A stretch of 39,155 bases of DNA, from contig DAINBU010000040.1 of NCBI GenBank assembly GCA_036732755.1, positions 1-39,155 of the forward strand. Reading direction: 5' to 3'. The stretch is from DASRRB01 sp036732755. GTDB lineage: Bacteria > Planctomycetota > B15-G4 > SIAN01. A program made the position numbers and the translations under genes. Positions 17,102-26,609 of this stretch are shown piece by piece; position 1 is the stretch's first letter, and each line of letters starts with the position of its first letter. The notes below the pieces were generated by a model. It worked only from the letters and a program-made list of their open reading frames with translations. It did no database searches and was not told the DNA's origin.

Positions 17102-18847
17102 TCAGTTGAAGGTGACCGGATCGGTCTCGGCGATCACCGCGAGGCTCTGCAGGTCGATGACCACCGCGGCCGCGTACCCGTGGGAGCGGAGCGGGAGGTC
17201 GAGGGTGGTCGCCGACCCGTTCTGCACCGTGTCGGAGACCAGCGGGATCGCCCAGCCCTGGAGCAGGATCAGCGAGAACGAGTCGAGCGTGAGGTTCAGG
17301 TTCACGCCGTTCGGGAGGAGGAACGGATTCGTCCCCGTGAGCGAGAAGACGGCCAGGAACAGCTGCCCCTCCTCGGACGGAGACGCGTCGCTCAGCTGGA
17401 ACGCGAAGTTGCGGCCGTGCTGGACGGCGGTCAGGTTGGGGAAGTGCTGGCCGTTGACGTAGACGTCGTTGTTGGTGCCTCCCGCCCGATTGTCGACCCA
17501 CGCCCCGACGACGTCGCGACCGTGGGTCACCGCGAACGCCTCGTTGTCGGCGTCGAACGACGCGCCGAGCGTCGTGCTCAGCTTCTGCGTCGCGAAGGTG
17601 CCGGGGGCGCCGTGGTCGGGACTGACGGCCAGCCAGACCTGGTCGACGAGCGCGATCTCCTCGCGAAAGAGGACGAAGACCGAATCGCCGCGCGAGCGCA
17701 GGTGGGGCGACTCGTCCTTGATCGTCCCGACGTCGGAGTCGATCGCGTACTCCGACGCGAACGTGGCGCCGCCGTCGGCGCTGACGGCGATGAAGAGATC
17801 GTTCAGGCCGTTGCGGTCGTCCGCCCAGAGCGCGTAGACGTGGCTGCCGGAGGCGGAGACGCGCGCCGAGTCGGCGTCCTTGCCGAGCGGCGCGCTCCCG
17901 AGCTTCTTGTCGAGCGTGAACGTGGCGCCCGAGTCGGACGACGACGCGTAGAAGACCTGGTCGGCGAGGGCGACGTCGTTGCGGTCGTCCGTCCAGACCA
18001 CGTGCACGCTCGTCCCCTCGACCGACATCGAGGGGCTGTCGGCGTCGGCGAGCGCGCCGCTGCGGTCGAGCAGCTTGTCGGTACCCCAGGTCGCGCCGCC
18101 GTCGAGCGTCCGGTCGAAGTAGACGCGATCGTTCCCGGCCCGCTTGTCGATCCAGACCAGGTAGGCCGTCGAGCCGGTCGTCTTGAGCTCGAGGTCGTCG
18201 CTGTCGACCGTTCCCGCGGCCGTGTCGTTGACGCGGACCGGGTTCCCCCAAGTCGCGCCGCCGTCCGTCGACGACGCGACGTAGACGTCCTCGCTGACGG
18301 TCGGATTCGCCGCGTCGTCCTCGAAGCTCACGTAGACGTTCAGTCCGTCGACGTGGACCGTGAGCAGGTCGGAATCGCCGGCGTCGCCCTTCAGGTTGCC
18401 GGAGACGTCCGCGATCGAGCCGAAGGTCGCGCCGCCGTCCGCGGAGGCGACCGCCTGCACGTCCTGCGGCGTGAGCGAGGCGCCGTGCAGCCACGTGACG
18501 ACGACGCGATCGCCGTCGGCCGAGACGTCGGCATTCGAGTCGTCGACCGAGTCGGTCGTGCTGCTCAGGGGGACGGGCGAGGACCACGACCGGCCGCCGT
18601 CGTCGGAGCGGCTGAGGTAGATCTCGTTCGTGGTCGCGGGAGCGACCGCCGTCTCGGTCCAGACCACGAAGACGCGATTGCCCGACGCCGCGACGTCGGT
18701 CGAGTTCGAGTTGGTCAGTCCGGCCGGGGAGATCGACAGGTCGAGCTGGGTCTCGCCGCGCAGCCCGCCGGCGCGCGCCGCCGACGCGAGCGCGCCGGCG
18801 AGCAGCAGGGCGGAGAGGAGCGCGGGACGGATCGGGTGCGGAGTCAT
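17102..18847 (-). CDS. Secreted BNR/Asp-box repeat protein (sialidase-like beta-propeller)
   Basis: 581 aa with an N-terminal signal peptide (LLSALLLAGALASAARAGG). At least six Asp-box motifs (S-x-D-x-G-x-T/S-W/F) recur: SRSDDGGRSWS, SADGGATFGS, STDGGATWGNP, TLDGGATWGTD, SSDSGATFTLD and SADGGATFASE, each before a VYxxW-type strand. This indicates a six-bladed propeller. The arginine triad and other sialidase catalytic residues are not evident, so binding rather than hydrolysis is likely. The last 130 or so residues (FAFQLSDASPSEEGQLFLAV and so on) form a separate beta domain. A ribosome site GAGGAC lies upstream. It ends 112 bp before the beta-helix lipoprotein gene in the same orientation. 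Confidence 0.85.
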   Translation of the reverse strand: MTPHPIRPALLSALLLAGALASAARAGGLRGETQLDLSISPAGLTNSNSTDVAASGNRVFVVWTETAVAPATTNEIYLSRSDDGGRSWSSPVPLSSTTDSVDDSNADVSADGDRVVVTWLHGASLTPQDVQAVASADGGATFGSIADVSGNLKGDAGDSDLLTVHVDGLNVYVSFEDDAANPTVSEDVYVASSTDGGATWGNPVRVNDTAAGTVDSDDLELKTTGSTAYLVWIDKRAGNDRVYFDRTLDGGATWGTDKLLDRSGALADADSPSMSVEGTSVHVVWTDDRNDVALADQVFYASSSDSGATFTLDKKLGSAPLGKDADSARVSASGSHVYALWADDRNGLNDLFIAVSADGGATFASEYAIDSDVGTIKDESPHLRSRGDSVFVLFREEIALVDQVWLAVSPDHGAPGTFATQKLSTTLGASFDADNEAFAVTHGRDVVGAWVDNRAGGTNNDVYVNGQHFPNLTAVQHGRNFAFQLSDASPSEEGQLFLAVFSLTGTNPFLLPNGVNLNLTLDSFSLILLQGWAIPLVSDTVQNGSATTLDLPLRSHGYAAAVVIDLQSLAVIAETDPVTFN

Positions 18848-18908
18848 GACGGGAGTCCTCGTGGAGCCAGCGGAATCGATTTCGCCGCGGGCAGGACGCG
18901 GATGCGGG

Positions 18909-20075
18909 TCAGCGGGACGGAGGCCCCGGGACGCGGGGCGGCGCGGACGGGCGACCGACGCCGTCGAGGTCGACGGCGTCCTCGCCGTCGCCGATCGGAA
19001 CGACGTCGGCTCCGACGAGCGCCGCGGACGGGGCGCGCTTCTCCAGGCCGAGCCGCGGCAGCAGGGCGCCCGTGGCGAGCGCCAGCGCGTTGAGGCACGG
19101 GACGCCGGGCGTCGCCTCCTCGCACTCGCGCATGCCCAGGACGCTGCACGATACGAGGCCGGAGCTCGCCGCGACGTCGAATCCCCACGCGTGCAGCATC
19201 CGGACGCCGCTCTCGACCGAGAGGCTGTCGACGCCGGCGAACAGGACGTGGTCGACCTGCGCCGCGAACTCGGGATCGGTGAGCAGCGCCCGCGTCTCGC
19301 GCTGGAGCAGTCCGTCCGCGATCTCGAACAGGACGACCTCGGGGTCGACCTTGGCGAGCTGGGAGAGGAGCGTGCGGTGGATCGCCTTCAGTTCGTCGAG
19401 GGAGAGCAGGTAGGTCGATGGGTGGCCGCAGTCGGAGAAGTCGCGGATCGCGAGCGCGCCCGCGTCCTTCATGAGCCACGTGTCCTTGCTGCAGGCGGTG
19501 CCGGTGATCTTGGCGGCGGCGACGCGGTAGCCGAAGTCGGCGAGACCGCGCACGGCGTTGGCGACGGTGGTCGTCTTGCCGGCGTTCATCGACGCGCCGA
19601 CCACGACGATCGACTTGGGTCGCCGCGCCGGCGGGTCGAGCGTCGGCAGCGCGTGGCGCCGCAGGTTGATCTTCTCGCCGCGCTCGTCGAGGACGTGGCC
19701 GACGTAGCGCAGGCAGGTCGGCGGCTCGGGCATCAGGTCGTTCTTGCTCACGACCTGGCCGCAGACGCCGCCGACGCTCAGCAGGTGGAAGTCGTCGGAG
19801 CGGTCGCCGACGTAGCCCTCGTACTGGTCGGTCGCGTACCGATTCCCGTACGCGCCGACGACCACGTCGCCGAGGAAGAGTCCGATGCGCCGGCTCGACC
19901 GGCTCTCGACCGCGGTGTGCTTGCCGATGGTGACGACCCGCCCGGCGACGAGGTCGCCGGCTTCGGGTGCGGCGTGCACTTCACCGAAACGAGCCATGGC
20001 ATCGCGCGGAACGCGATGGGTGACGAACGCCAGCTTCGGTGGCGAGCTGGTGGCGTCGCGCGAGTTGCCGACCAT
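18909..20075 (-). CDS. DUF1611 family P-loop protein (DgcN-like)
   Basis: 388 aa. An N-terminal Rossmann-like domain (VVTIGKHTAVE, GYVGDRSDDFHLLSVGGVCG) precedes a P-loop NTPase-type domain starting KSIVVVGASMNAGKTTTVAN (Walker A GASMNAGKT), with KITGTACSKDTWLMKDAGA, VVLFEIADGLLQRET and DHVLFAGVDSLSVESG. This is the DUF1611 layout. As I recall, some members were described as DgcN, an enzyme of D-glutamate metabolism that uses the P-loop domain for CoA substrate binding, usually beside a racemase-like DgcA, which is absent here. The start could alternatively be an internal Met (MARFGEVHAAP). It is the most 5' gene of the minus-strand envelope run, 61 bp before the BNR gene. Confidence 0.75.
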   Translation of the reverse strand: MVGNSRDATSSPPKLAFVTHRVPRDAMARFGEVHAAPEAGDLVAGRVVTIGKHTAVESRSSRRIGLFLGDVVVGAYGNRYATDQYEGYVGDRSDDFHLLSVGGVCGQVVSKNDLMPEPPTCLRYVGHVLDERGEKINLRRHALPTLDPPARRPKSIVVVGASMNAGKTTTVANAVRGLADFGYRVAAAKITGTACSKDTWLMKDAGALAIRDFSDCGHPSTYLLSLDELKAIHRTLLSQLAKVDPEVVLFEIADGLLQRETRALLTDPEFAAQVDHVLFAGVDSLSVESGVRMLHAWGFDVAASSGLVSCSVLGMRECEEATPGVPCLNALALATGALLPRLGLEKRAPSAALVGADVVPIGDGEDAVDLDGVGRPSAPPRVPGPPSR

Positions 20076-20489
20076 CGAACGGGGCCTCCGTGATCAGCTG
20101 GCTGAGTTGTTTCAGGGGGTGGTTGGGGTCGAACTCCCGCTCGAGGCCGACCAGGCACGCGGCGAACGATCTTGTCCGTGCGATCCGGGGCGCGGAAGCG
20201 GTCAATTCGCGTCGCGCCTCCGGGCTCGAGGTGCCGGTTGCGCCGTCATCGGCTCGATCAATCTCAGCGCGCGGCGGGTCGACTCGAAGCTTGGACGACC
20301 CTTCCAGGCTTTCTTCTTCGAGGCTCTCTTTGCGATCGCCTCGACCTCTCGCTGTGCCCCGGGTCTTCCGCAGAATCCGGGACGGCGGTGCTCGCGCGGA
20401 GAATCGGGCGCGCCGCGCACGGATGGCCTCGTTCGCGGGGCCGTAGGAGTCTGCCGAGGCGTCGAATCGCGCCCTCTCTGCGCGCCGAC
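20076..20489. other. 414-bp intergenic stretch, possible degraded transposase start
   Basis: No convincing complete gene. A minus-strand frame near 20100-20180 reads LVGLEREFDPNHPLKQLSQL. This is reminiscent of the DUF772-type N-terminus of IS4/IS1182 transposases (LEDxxPxDHPLR), but no terminal repeats or DDE residues are visible. Composition is somewhat less GC-biased than the flanks. Confidence 0.2.
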
Positions 20490-21101
20490 TCACTTCAGCC
20501 ACTGGACGTCGATGCCGGTCCGCGCGCGCAGCCGCTCGAACTCCTCCGGCGTCGGGCAGCCGATCAGGCAGTCCTGGCCTTGGAGGTCGACGAAGGAGAA
20601 GCGGCGGGGCGCGCCGCGCGCTGCGTGGAGCCCGACGAGCTTCGTGAAGACCGATTCATCGACCCAGTCGTCGTTCACCTTCAGGTCGAGGTGGTGGCGC
20701 TTCCCGTCCAGCGTGAACTCGAGCCACGCCTCGCCCGCCTCGACGTCGACGTGGTCCGTCACGTCCGCGAGCGGCAGCGCCCCTTTCGCGAACGTGCTCA
20801 TCCGCGCCGCGATCCTCGCGTAGGCGCCGTGGTCCTCGATGCACTCGGTGTCGAAGTGCCAGACGTCGTCGGAAAGGTATGGGCGCGGCACTTCCTCGGA
20901 GTCCTCCGCCTCGCCGCCCAGCACGACCAGCGCGAGTCGGAACGGATCGCGTTCGTACTGCGGGCGGGGGAAGGAGTTCACGAGCGACTCGATCCGCGCG
21001 CCTGGACGGAGCTTCACCCCGCACTCGGCGAGGATCTCGAGCTGCTGCTCGAGCGATGGAACGCGCGCCGGCTGCGGCGCCTTCTTCCGCCACTTCCACA
21101 T
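20490..21101 (-). CDS. Hypothetical protein downstream of topoisomerase VI, 203 aa
   Basis: Family not recognised. The start is ATG 21101 with AAGGA about 7 nt upstream. It opens with a basic MWKWRKKAPQPARVPSLEQQ, then an alpha/beta body: YERDPFRLALVVLGGEAE, SDDVWHFDTECIEDHGAYAR, HVDVEAGEAWLEFTLDGKRH, and a C-terminal FSFVDLQGQDCLIGCPTPEE with two Cys. The strand-helix layout and acidic face resemble small immunity-type or adaptor proteins, but that is impression only. It lies 53 bp after topoisomerase VI subunit A in the same orientation and probably shares its transcript. Confidence 0.75.
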   Translation of the reverse strand: MWKWRKKAPQPARVPSLEQQLEILAECGVKLRPGARIESLVNSFPRPQYERDPFRLALVVLGGEAEDSEEVPRPYLSDDVWHFDTECIEDHGAYARIAARMSTFAKGALPLADVTDHVDVEAGEAWLEFTLDGKRHHLDLKVNDDWVDESVFTKLVGLHAARGAPRRFSFVDLQGQDCLIGCPTPEEFERLRARTGIDVQWLK

Positions 21102-21154
21102 GGCGTTTCCTTGGTGCGCTTCCCCGGGAACGCGGCGCGCGCGGCCGCGGGAGG

Positions 21155-22297
21155 TCACGGCAGGAACGCCTCCGGCTTCTTCAGCTTCCGCGGCAGGTAC
21201 TCGTCGATCACGTAGTTGAGACCCCACTTGGTGAGCGCCTGCTGCTCGGCGCGGACCTTCATGGTGAGCATCTGCTCGAAGGCCTTCACCCACGCCTTGT
21301 TCTTCCGGAAGAACGGGTCGTTCTTCAATGCGTCCTTCGCGCGCTTCTCGTCGATCTCCTGGAGCGGGTGGGTCGCGTCCTGGAGCTTGAAGTCGAGGAT
21401 GTCCTGCGGCGTGACGCCGAGGAAGCGGGCGCGCGGCACGCAGAAGAACTGGTTGATGTGGGCCGCGTTGCCCGAGCCGACCTTGAGCGTCCGGTAGATG
21501 TTGGCGATCCCGTACGGATCGCAGTCGACGAACGCATAGACGGGGATGTCCAGGTCGTCGGAGAGGCGGCGGATGAAGCGGCGCGTCGAACGCGTCGGCA
21601 CGCCGGCCATCGAGACGATGATGCAGTGGGCGTGCTGCGGATAGGCGTGGTACTGCAGGCGCTGGAACATGCCGCCGGTCTCGATCGCGAGGATGAACTT
21701 CGCGCTCGTCCGGAACTTCAGGTGCTCGACCGAGGAGGGGATCGAGTAGGCGCCCGTGCCGAACCTCGTGCAGTCGATCTCGATCGGGTCGTGGGTGTTG
21801 GGATCGCGGTCGATGACGATCAGCTCGCCGGCGACGGCGCCGCCGTGCTCCTCGGGGAAGTAGCGCAGCTGCTCGCGCGTAACCCCTTGGAGGCTGAACA
21901 TCGCCTCGACGTCGTCCATCACCGTGTCCGATTCGGGCTGCTCGAGGAAGCGCGCCTCGCCCCAGTTCTTGCTGACGTAGTAGGCCTCTCGCTTGGTGGC
22001 GTAGTTGTTCTCGGCCACCATCTGCTTGCTGAGCGCCATCAGCTTCAGCGTCTGCGCGAAGGTCTTCACCGAGTTCACGGTGAGCGTGCGCGTGCTGATC
22101 GAGTCGCCGAGCTCGAAGAAGCCCTTCTTCGGGTCGTATTCGACGTTGGTGAGCGAGCGCACCGGGAACTTGAGGTCGGGCTGCTTCTTCTTCTGGATCG
22201 ACTCGAGCACGCCCGTCGCCGCGCGGTCGATGCACTTCGTCGTGACCTTGTCGAGCTCGGGGTTCGCGCTGACCCGCTTCTTGTCGTTCTTCGCCAA
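21155..22297 (-). CDS. top6A: DNA topoisomerase VI subunit A (Spo11 family)
   Basis: 380 aa. Subunit A makes the double-strand break through a tyrosine and holds the Toprim metal site; with subunit B it forms an ATP-dependent type IIB topoisomerase acting on the chromosome. Seen: the catalytic Tyr pair in KREAYYVSKNW (Tyr106/107) of the 5Y-CAP winged-helix domain, then Toprim with the acidic Glu206 in FILAIETGGMFQRL and the DxD pair Asp258/Asp260 in AFVDCDPYGIANI. Length is normal. The enzyme is standard in archaea and plants and sporadic in bacteria, so lateral origin is plausible, though codon use matches its neighbours. It lies 28 bp after the subunit B stop. Confidence 0.95.
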   Translation of the reverse strand: MAKNDKKRVSANPELDKVTTKCIDRAATGVLESIQKKKQPDLKFPVRSLTNVEYDPKKGFFELGDSISTRTLTVNSVKTFAQTLKLMALSKQMVAENNYATKREAYYVSKNWGEARFLEQPESDTVMDDVEAMFSLQGVTREQLRYFPEEHGGAVAGELIVIDRDPNTHDPIEIDCTRFGTGAYSIPSSVEHLKFRTSAKFILAIETGGMFQRLQYHAYPQHAHCIIVSMAGVPTRSTRRFIRRLSDDLDIPVYAFVDCDPYGIANIYRTLKVGSGNAAHINQFFCVPRARFLGVTPQDILDFKLQDATHPLQEIDEKRAKDALKNDPFFRKNKAWVKAFEQMLTMKVRAEQQALTKWGLNYVIDEYLPRKLKKPEAFLP

Positions 22298-22325
22298 GTT
22301 GCTTCTCCTCGCCGTGTCTGCGCGC

Positions 22326-24110
22326 TCAGACCATCGCCTTGCGCGTCGCCTCGAGGACGTCGCGCAGGTTGGACGAGGTCTTCTTCGCCGTCGCGTCGTC
22401 GAAGGTCAGGATCTCCTGCAGCGCCTCGACGACGGTCGGCAGGAAGAGGTCGATGTAGTTGCGCTTCTTGGTCTCGTCGGCCTCGCGGTGGCGCTTGCGG
22501 ATGTGGGTCGCGATCTTGCGGCCGATCTCCATCAGCGCGAGGCGGATCTCCTTGATGATCTCGGGGTAGTGGGCGATCGCCTCCTTCGCCTCGGACGTGA
22601 ACGGCACCCACGCCGAGCAGAGGTGGACGACGAGCGCCATCGGGCCGACCGGCAGCGAGTCCTTCGGCTGCGACAGCATGTAGTTGCGCCAGTCGGTGGT
22701 GATGATCGCCTTGGTCGTGCAGCAGGCGCCCTGCTGGTAGAGCAGCGGGACGCGGTTGGCGAAGCGCATCAGCCGGATCGGCTCCTCGAGCGGCAGCTTG
22801 CCGCCGTACGCGACGCCCACCTCGACGGCGAACGGATTGCCGCGGTAGATCTTGGGCGGCCGCGTCTCGGCCAGGTACAGGTCGGCCTCGAGCACCTTCT
22901 TCATGCCGGCGATCAGCCCGGCGTCGCCGATCGGCACCAGGCAGTCGGTCGCCGGCGCGAGGATCTTCACCTCGCCCATCGCATGGTGGATCTTCTCGAT
23001 CTGTTCGGGCTCGACCTGCGTGATCCACATCTTGGGCGAGACGCCCGCCTTGTCGCAGATCTGGTGGGCGACGCGCGGGCTCACGCGTGAGAAGTCGGCC
23101 TTGAGGAAGGCGCCGAGCTGCTTGCTCTGCGTCGTCTTCATCATGTTGCCGAGCATCCCGACCTCGACGCCGTAGGGGTGGGGCTGGATCTCCATGGGCT
23201 GCGCCGGCAGCGTCTTCACGCCGCGCTCCCACCGGAACTTCTGCTTCTCCCAGTCGACGTACTCGATCGTGGCGTGGGGGTTGGCGATCGCGGTGTGCTG
23301 CAGGTACTCGTCGACCGACTGGCGCCCCTTCTGGACCTTCGCCTCGAGCTCGAGCTCGATGCGCGTCCCGTGGTCCTTGTCCCAGTCGGTCTCCATCTCG
23401 CGCAGCACTTCGGGCTTGTTGCGCGCGGTGTCGATCTTGAGCTCGACGTAGTGCGCGGAGTGCTTCTTCGAGATGCGCGAGATCACGGAGAGCGGCTTGC
23501 CCGTCGTGAGCTGGCCGTACATGGCCGCGGCCGAGATGCCGATGCCCTGCTGGCCGCGCTGCTGCTTCAGCACGTGGAACTTCGAGCCGTAGAGCAGGCG
23601 CGCGAAGACCTGCGGGAGCTGCTGCTTCACGATCCCTGGGCCGTTGTCCTCGACGACGACACGGAAGCGGTCCTCGCGCGCGGTCGGAAGGATCTCGATG
23701 CGGATGTCGGGCAGGATCCCCGCCTCCTCGCAGGCATCCAGGGAGTTGTCGACCGCCTCCTTGATGGCCGTCAGCAGCGCCTTGCGGGGATTGTCGAAGC
23801 CGAGCAGGTGGCGGTTCTTGGTGAAGAACTCCGAGACGGAGATCTCGCGCTGCTTCTGGGCGAGCTGGTGCGCGACGGTCCCGTTCTCGTCGGCGTGCGC
23901 CTTCTTTTCGGGCGCGGGCGCGGCGGGAGCCGCGGCCGGCGCTTTCGCGGCGGGCCGCTTCGGCTTCGCCGTCGCCTTCGCTTTCCCTTTCTCCGGCTTC
24001 GCGGCCGCGCCCTTCGGCCGGCGTTCCGACGTCCGCTCGTGCGCCAAGACGGTGCCCTCGGATTCCACGCTTCCGAACAGCCCGCGCTGCTCGGTGACGT
24101 TCGACGACAT
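22326..24110 (-). CDS. top6B: DNA topoisomerase VI subunit B (GHKL ATPase)
   Basis: 594 aa. The GHKL ATP site is clear: Asn122 in KEAVDNSLDACEEAG, DNGPGI at 155-160 and RGQQGIGIS at 185-193. An H2TH and a transducer domain follow, with FSRVSPRVAHQICDKAGVSP, YGVEVGMLGNMM, IKEIRLALMEIG and a C-terminal helix. The first 75 or so residues are an added low-complexity Lys/Ala/Pro-rich tail (KGAAAKPEKGKAKATAKPKR), absent from archaeal homologues known to me. It resembles a histone-H1-like, non-specific DNA-binding extension. ATP-driven dimerisation of B gates strand passage by the A2B2 complex. A TATATT hexamer lies about 74 bp upstream. Confidence 0.95.
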   Translation of the reverse strand: MSSNVTEQRGLFGSVESEGTVLAHERTSERRPKGAAAKPEKGKAKATAKPKRPAAKAPAAAPAAPAPEKKAHADENGTVAHQLAQKQREISVSEFFTKNRHLLGFDNPRKALLTAIKEAVDNSLDACEEAGILPDIRIEILPTAREDRFRVVVEDNGPGIVKQQLPQVFARLLYGSKFHVLKQQRGQQGIGISAAAMYGQLTTGKPLSVISRISKKHSAHYVELKIDTARNKPEVLREMETDWDKDHGTRIELELEAKVQKGRQSVDEYLQHTAIANPHATIEYVDWEKQKFRWERGVKTLPAQPMEIQPHPYGVEVGMLGNMMKTTQSKQLGAFLKADFSRVSPRVAHQICDKAGVSPKMWITQVEPEQIEKIHHAMGEVKILAPATDCLVPIGDAGLIAGMKKVLEADLYLAETRPPKIYRGNPFAVEVGVAYGGKLPLEEPIRLMRFANRVPLLYQQGACCTTKAIITTDWRNYMLSQPKDSLPVGPMALVVHLCSAWVPFTSEAKEAIAHYPEIIKEIRLALMEIGRKIATHIRKRHREADETKKRNYIDLFLPTVVEALQEILTFDDATAKKTSSNLRDVLEATRKAMV

Positions 24111-24183
24111 CGATCCCTCCCCTCGGCGTCGGACCGGCGGCGCGTCCCACCGCCAAGCGGGAGCTCTCCGCGACGAAGCCCGG

Positions 24184-24189
24184 AATATA
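24184..24189 (-). promoter_or_regulatory. Candidate -10 element TATATT for the topoisomerase VI operon
   Basis: An AT-rich hexamer in an otherwise GC-rich stretch on the minus strand, 74 bp before the top6B ATG and just past the stop of the UbiB-like gene. It suggests an independent promoter for top6B-top6A-203-aa gene. Confidence 0.35.
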
Positions 24190-24203
24190 GACGCGCGCGC
24201 GTT

Positions 24204-25451
24204 TCAGCGGTAGCGATCGAAGGCGGCGAGGACGCGCAGCAGGAGCAGCAACGGGTCGGGCAGCTCGAAGGCGTAGCTCGCGCTGCGCGAGCTCGCGAGC
24301 ATGTTGAGCTTGTACTCGAGCCGCCACTCGTCCCATTCGAACGGGGCGCCGCGCCGCGCCGCGAGGAAGGGCGCGAGGATCACCTCGAGGAAGAGCTGCA
24401 GCTGGACGCCGAGCGCGTCGAGATCCTGGGGCCGGAAGCCCAGCGTCAGCGCATGCGCCCGCAGCGCCGTCTCGTCCCATTCGGCGACCGCGTCGACGAG
24501 GCCGCGCAGCGCGTCGCGCAGCGGCGGCGCGAAGCTCGCCGCGCAGCCGAAGTCGACCACCGCAATGTGAAGCTCGCCGCCCTCCTCCCGGCAGAGGAAG
24601 TTGCCCGGGTGGGGGTCGGCGTGGAGGCGGCCGAGCTCGAAGAGGGAGCGGTGGTGCAGGGCGAAGAGGAGCTGCTTGAAGCGGCCGCGGCGCGCGGGGT
24701 GGGCGCGCAGGAAGCGGTCGGCCGGCTCGCCCGGGACGAACGAGGTGACCAGCGTGGTCCGGTCGGAGCGGTCGCGCTCGAACGCCGGGACCGAGAGGAA
24801 GCGCGCCTCGGGAAAGGTCGCGCGGCCCAGGAAGGCGGCGAACTCCTCGAGCGCCTTCCCCTCGGCCTCGAGGTCGCACTCGCGCCGCATCTCCGTCTCG
24901 AGCACGTCGAGGTAGTGCCGCCCGCGCGCGAGCGGCTCGGCGAGGACCTTGGGCAGCGGGAACGCGAGCGTACGCAGCAGTCCGCGGGCGATCGTGAAAT
25001 CCTGGCCGAGCGCGCGCTCGATGCCGGGGTAGAGCAGCTTGACCGCGACCGGTGCGCCGCCGAGCCGCGCGCGGTGGACCTGGCAGATCGACGCCGCCGC
25101 GAGCGGCGCTTCGTCGAACGACTCGAACCGCGCCAGCCGCTCGCCGAACGCGGCGTGCGTCTCCTCGGGATCGAGCGGCACGCCTTCGACTTGCAGGAAC
25201 CCGAAGTCGTCGAGCCGCCGCGACGTGTAGGCGAGGAACTGCCCGAGCTTCTGCGGCAGCCCCTTCATCTCGCCGAGCCGGCGCGGCNNNNNNNNNNCAT
25301 GCACTTCGGCCTGAACCCGACCTTCTTCGAGCCGGCGCGGCAGGTCGCGCGGCTGCGCTTCACGCCGGAACTTGCGCACACCCCAGACGAAGAGGACGGC
25401 GAGCAGGCGCATCCACGCGAGACGCCGCGGCCACGCGCGCAGGTACCGCAA
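24204..25451 (-). CDS. UbiB/AarF/ABC1-type atypical kinase, interrupted by an assembly gap
   Basis: About 415 residues across a run of ten Ns. ABC1 kinase motifs are present: the KxGQ region as LPQKLGQFLA, the Ala-rich nucleotide loop AAASICQVHRARLGG, the Lys in VAVKLLYPGI, ECDLEAE, HADPHPGNFL and VVDFGCAA. The family (UbiB, COQ8/ADCK) supports isoprenoid quinone biosynthesis or lipid homeostasis at membranes through unorthodox ATPase activity. Here it closes the menaquinone mqn cluster, starting only 13 bp after the DUF362 stop. The TTG at 25451 or ATG at 25412 could be the start. Residues at the gap are uncertain. Confidence 0.83.
   Translation of the reverse strand: MRYLRAWPRRLAWMRLLAVLFVWGVRKFRREAQPRDLPRRLEEGRVQAEVHXXXXPRRLGEMKGLPQKLGQFLAYTSRRLDDFGFLQVEGVPLDPEETHAAFGERLARFESFDEAPLAAASICQVHRARLGGAPVAVKLLYPGIERALGQDFTIARGLLRTLAFPLPKVLAEPLARGRHYLDVLETEMRRECDLEAEGKALEEFAAFLGRATFPEARFLSVPAFERDRSDRTTLVTSFVPGEPADRFLRAHPARRGRFKQLLFALHHRSLFELGRLHADPHPGNFLCREEGGELHIAVVDFGCAASFAPPLRDALRGLVDAVAEWDETALRAHALTLGFRPQDLDALGVQLQLFLEVILAPFLAARRGAPFEWDEWRLEYKLNMLASSRSASYAFELPDPLLLLLRVLAAFDRYR
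25288..25297. other. Scaffold gap (10 N) inside the UbiB-like gene
   Basis: Ten Ns, a conventional unknown-length gap. The 14-mer CGAGCCGGCGCGGC ends the left contig (25274-25287) and recurs at 25328-25341 on the right, which suggests the two ends may overlap or that repeat sequence collapsed. The frame stays open when the Ns are read as written. Confidence 0.95.
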
Positions 25452-25463
25452 GCGCGCCGCGAC

Positions 25464-26555
<1,092 letters not shown>

Positions 26556-26609
26556 GGGACGGACTTCCTCGGAGGCGGCGCGGCGCGGATTCCCTGATCG
26601 GCCGGGCGC

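Noticed and set aside
17102..18847. Active sialidase
   Set aside because: The Asp-box repeats are clear, but the arginine triad, Tyr/Glu nucleophile pair and FRIP motif of sialidases were not found.
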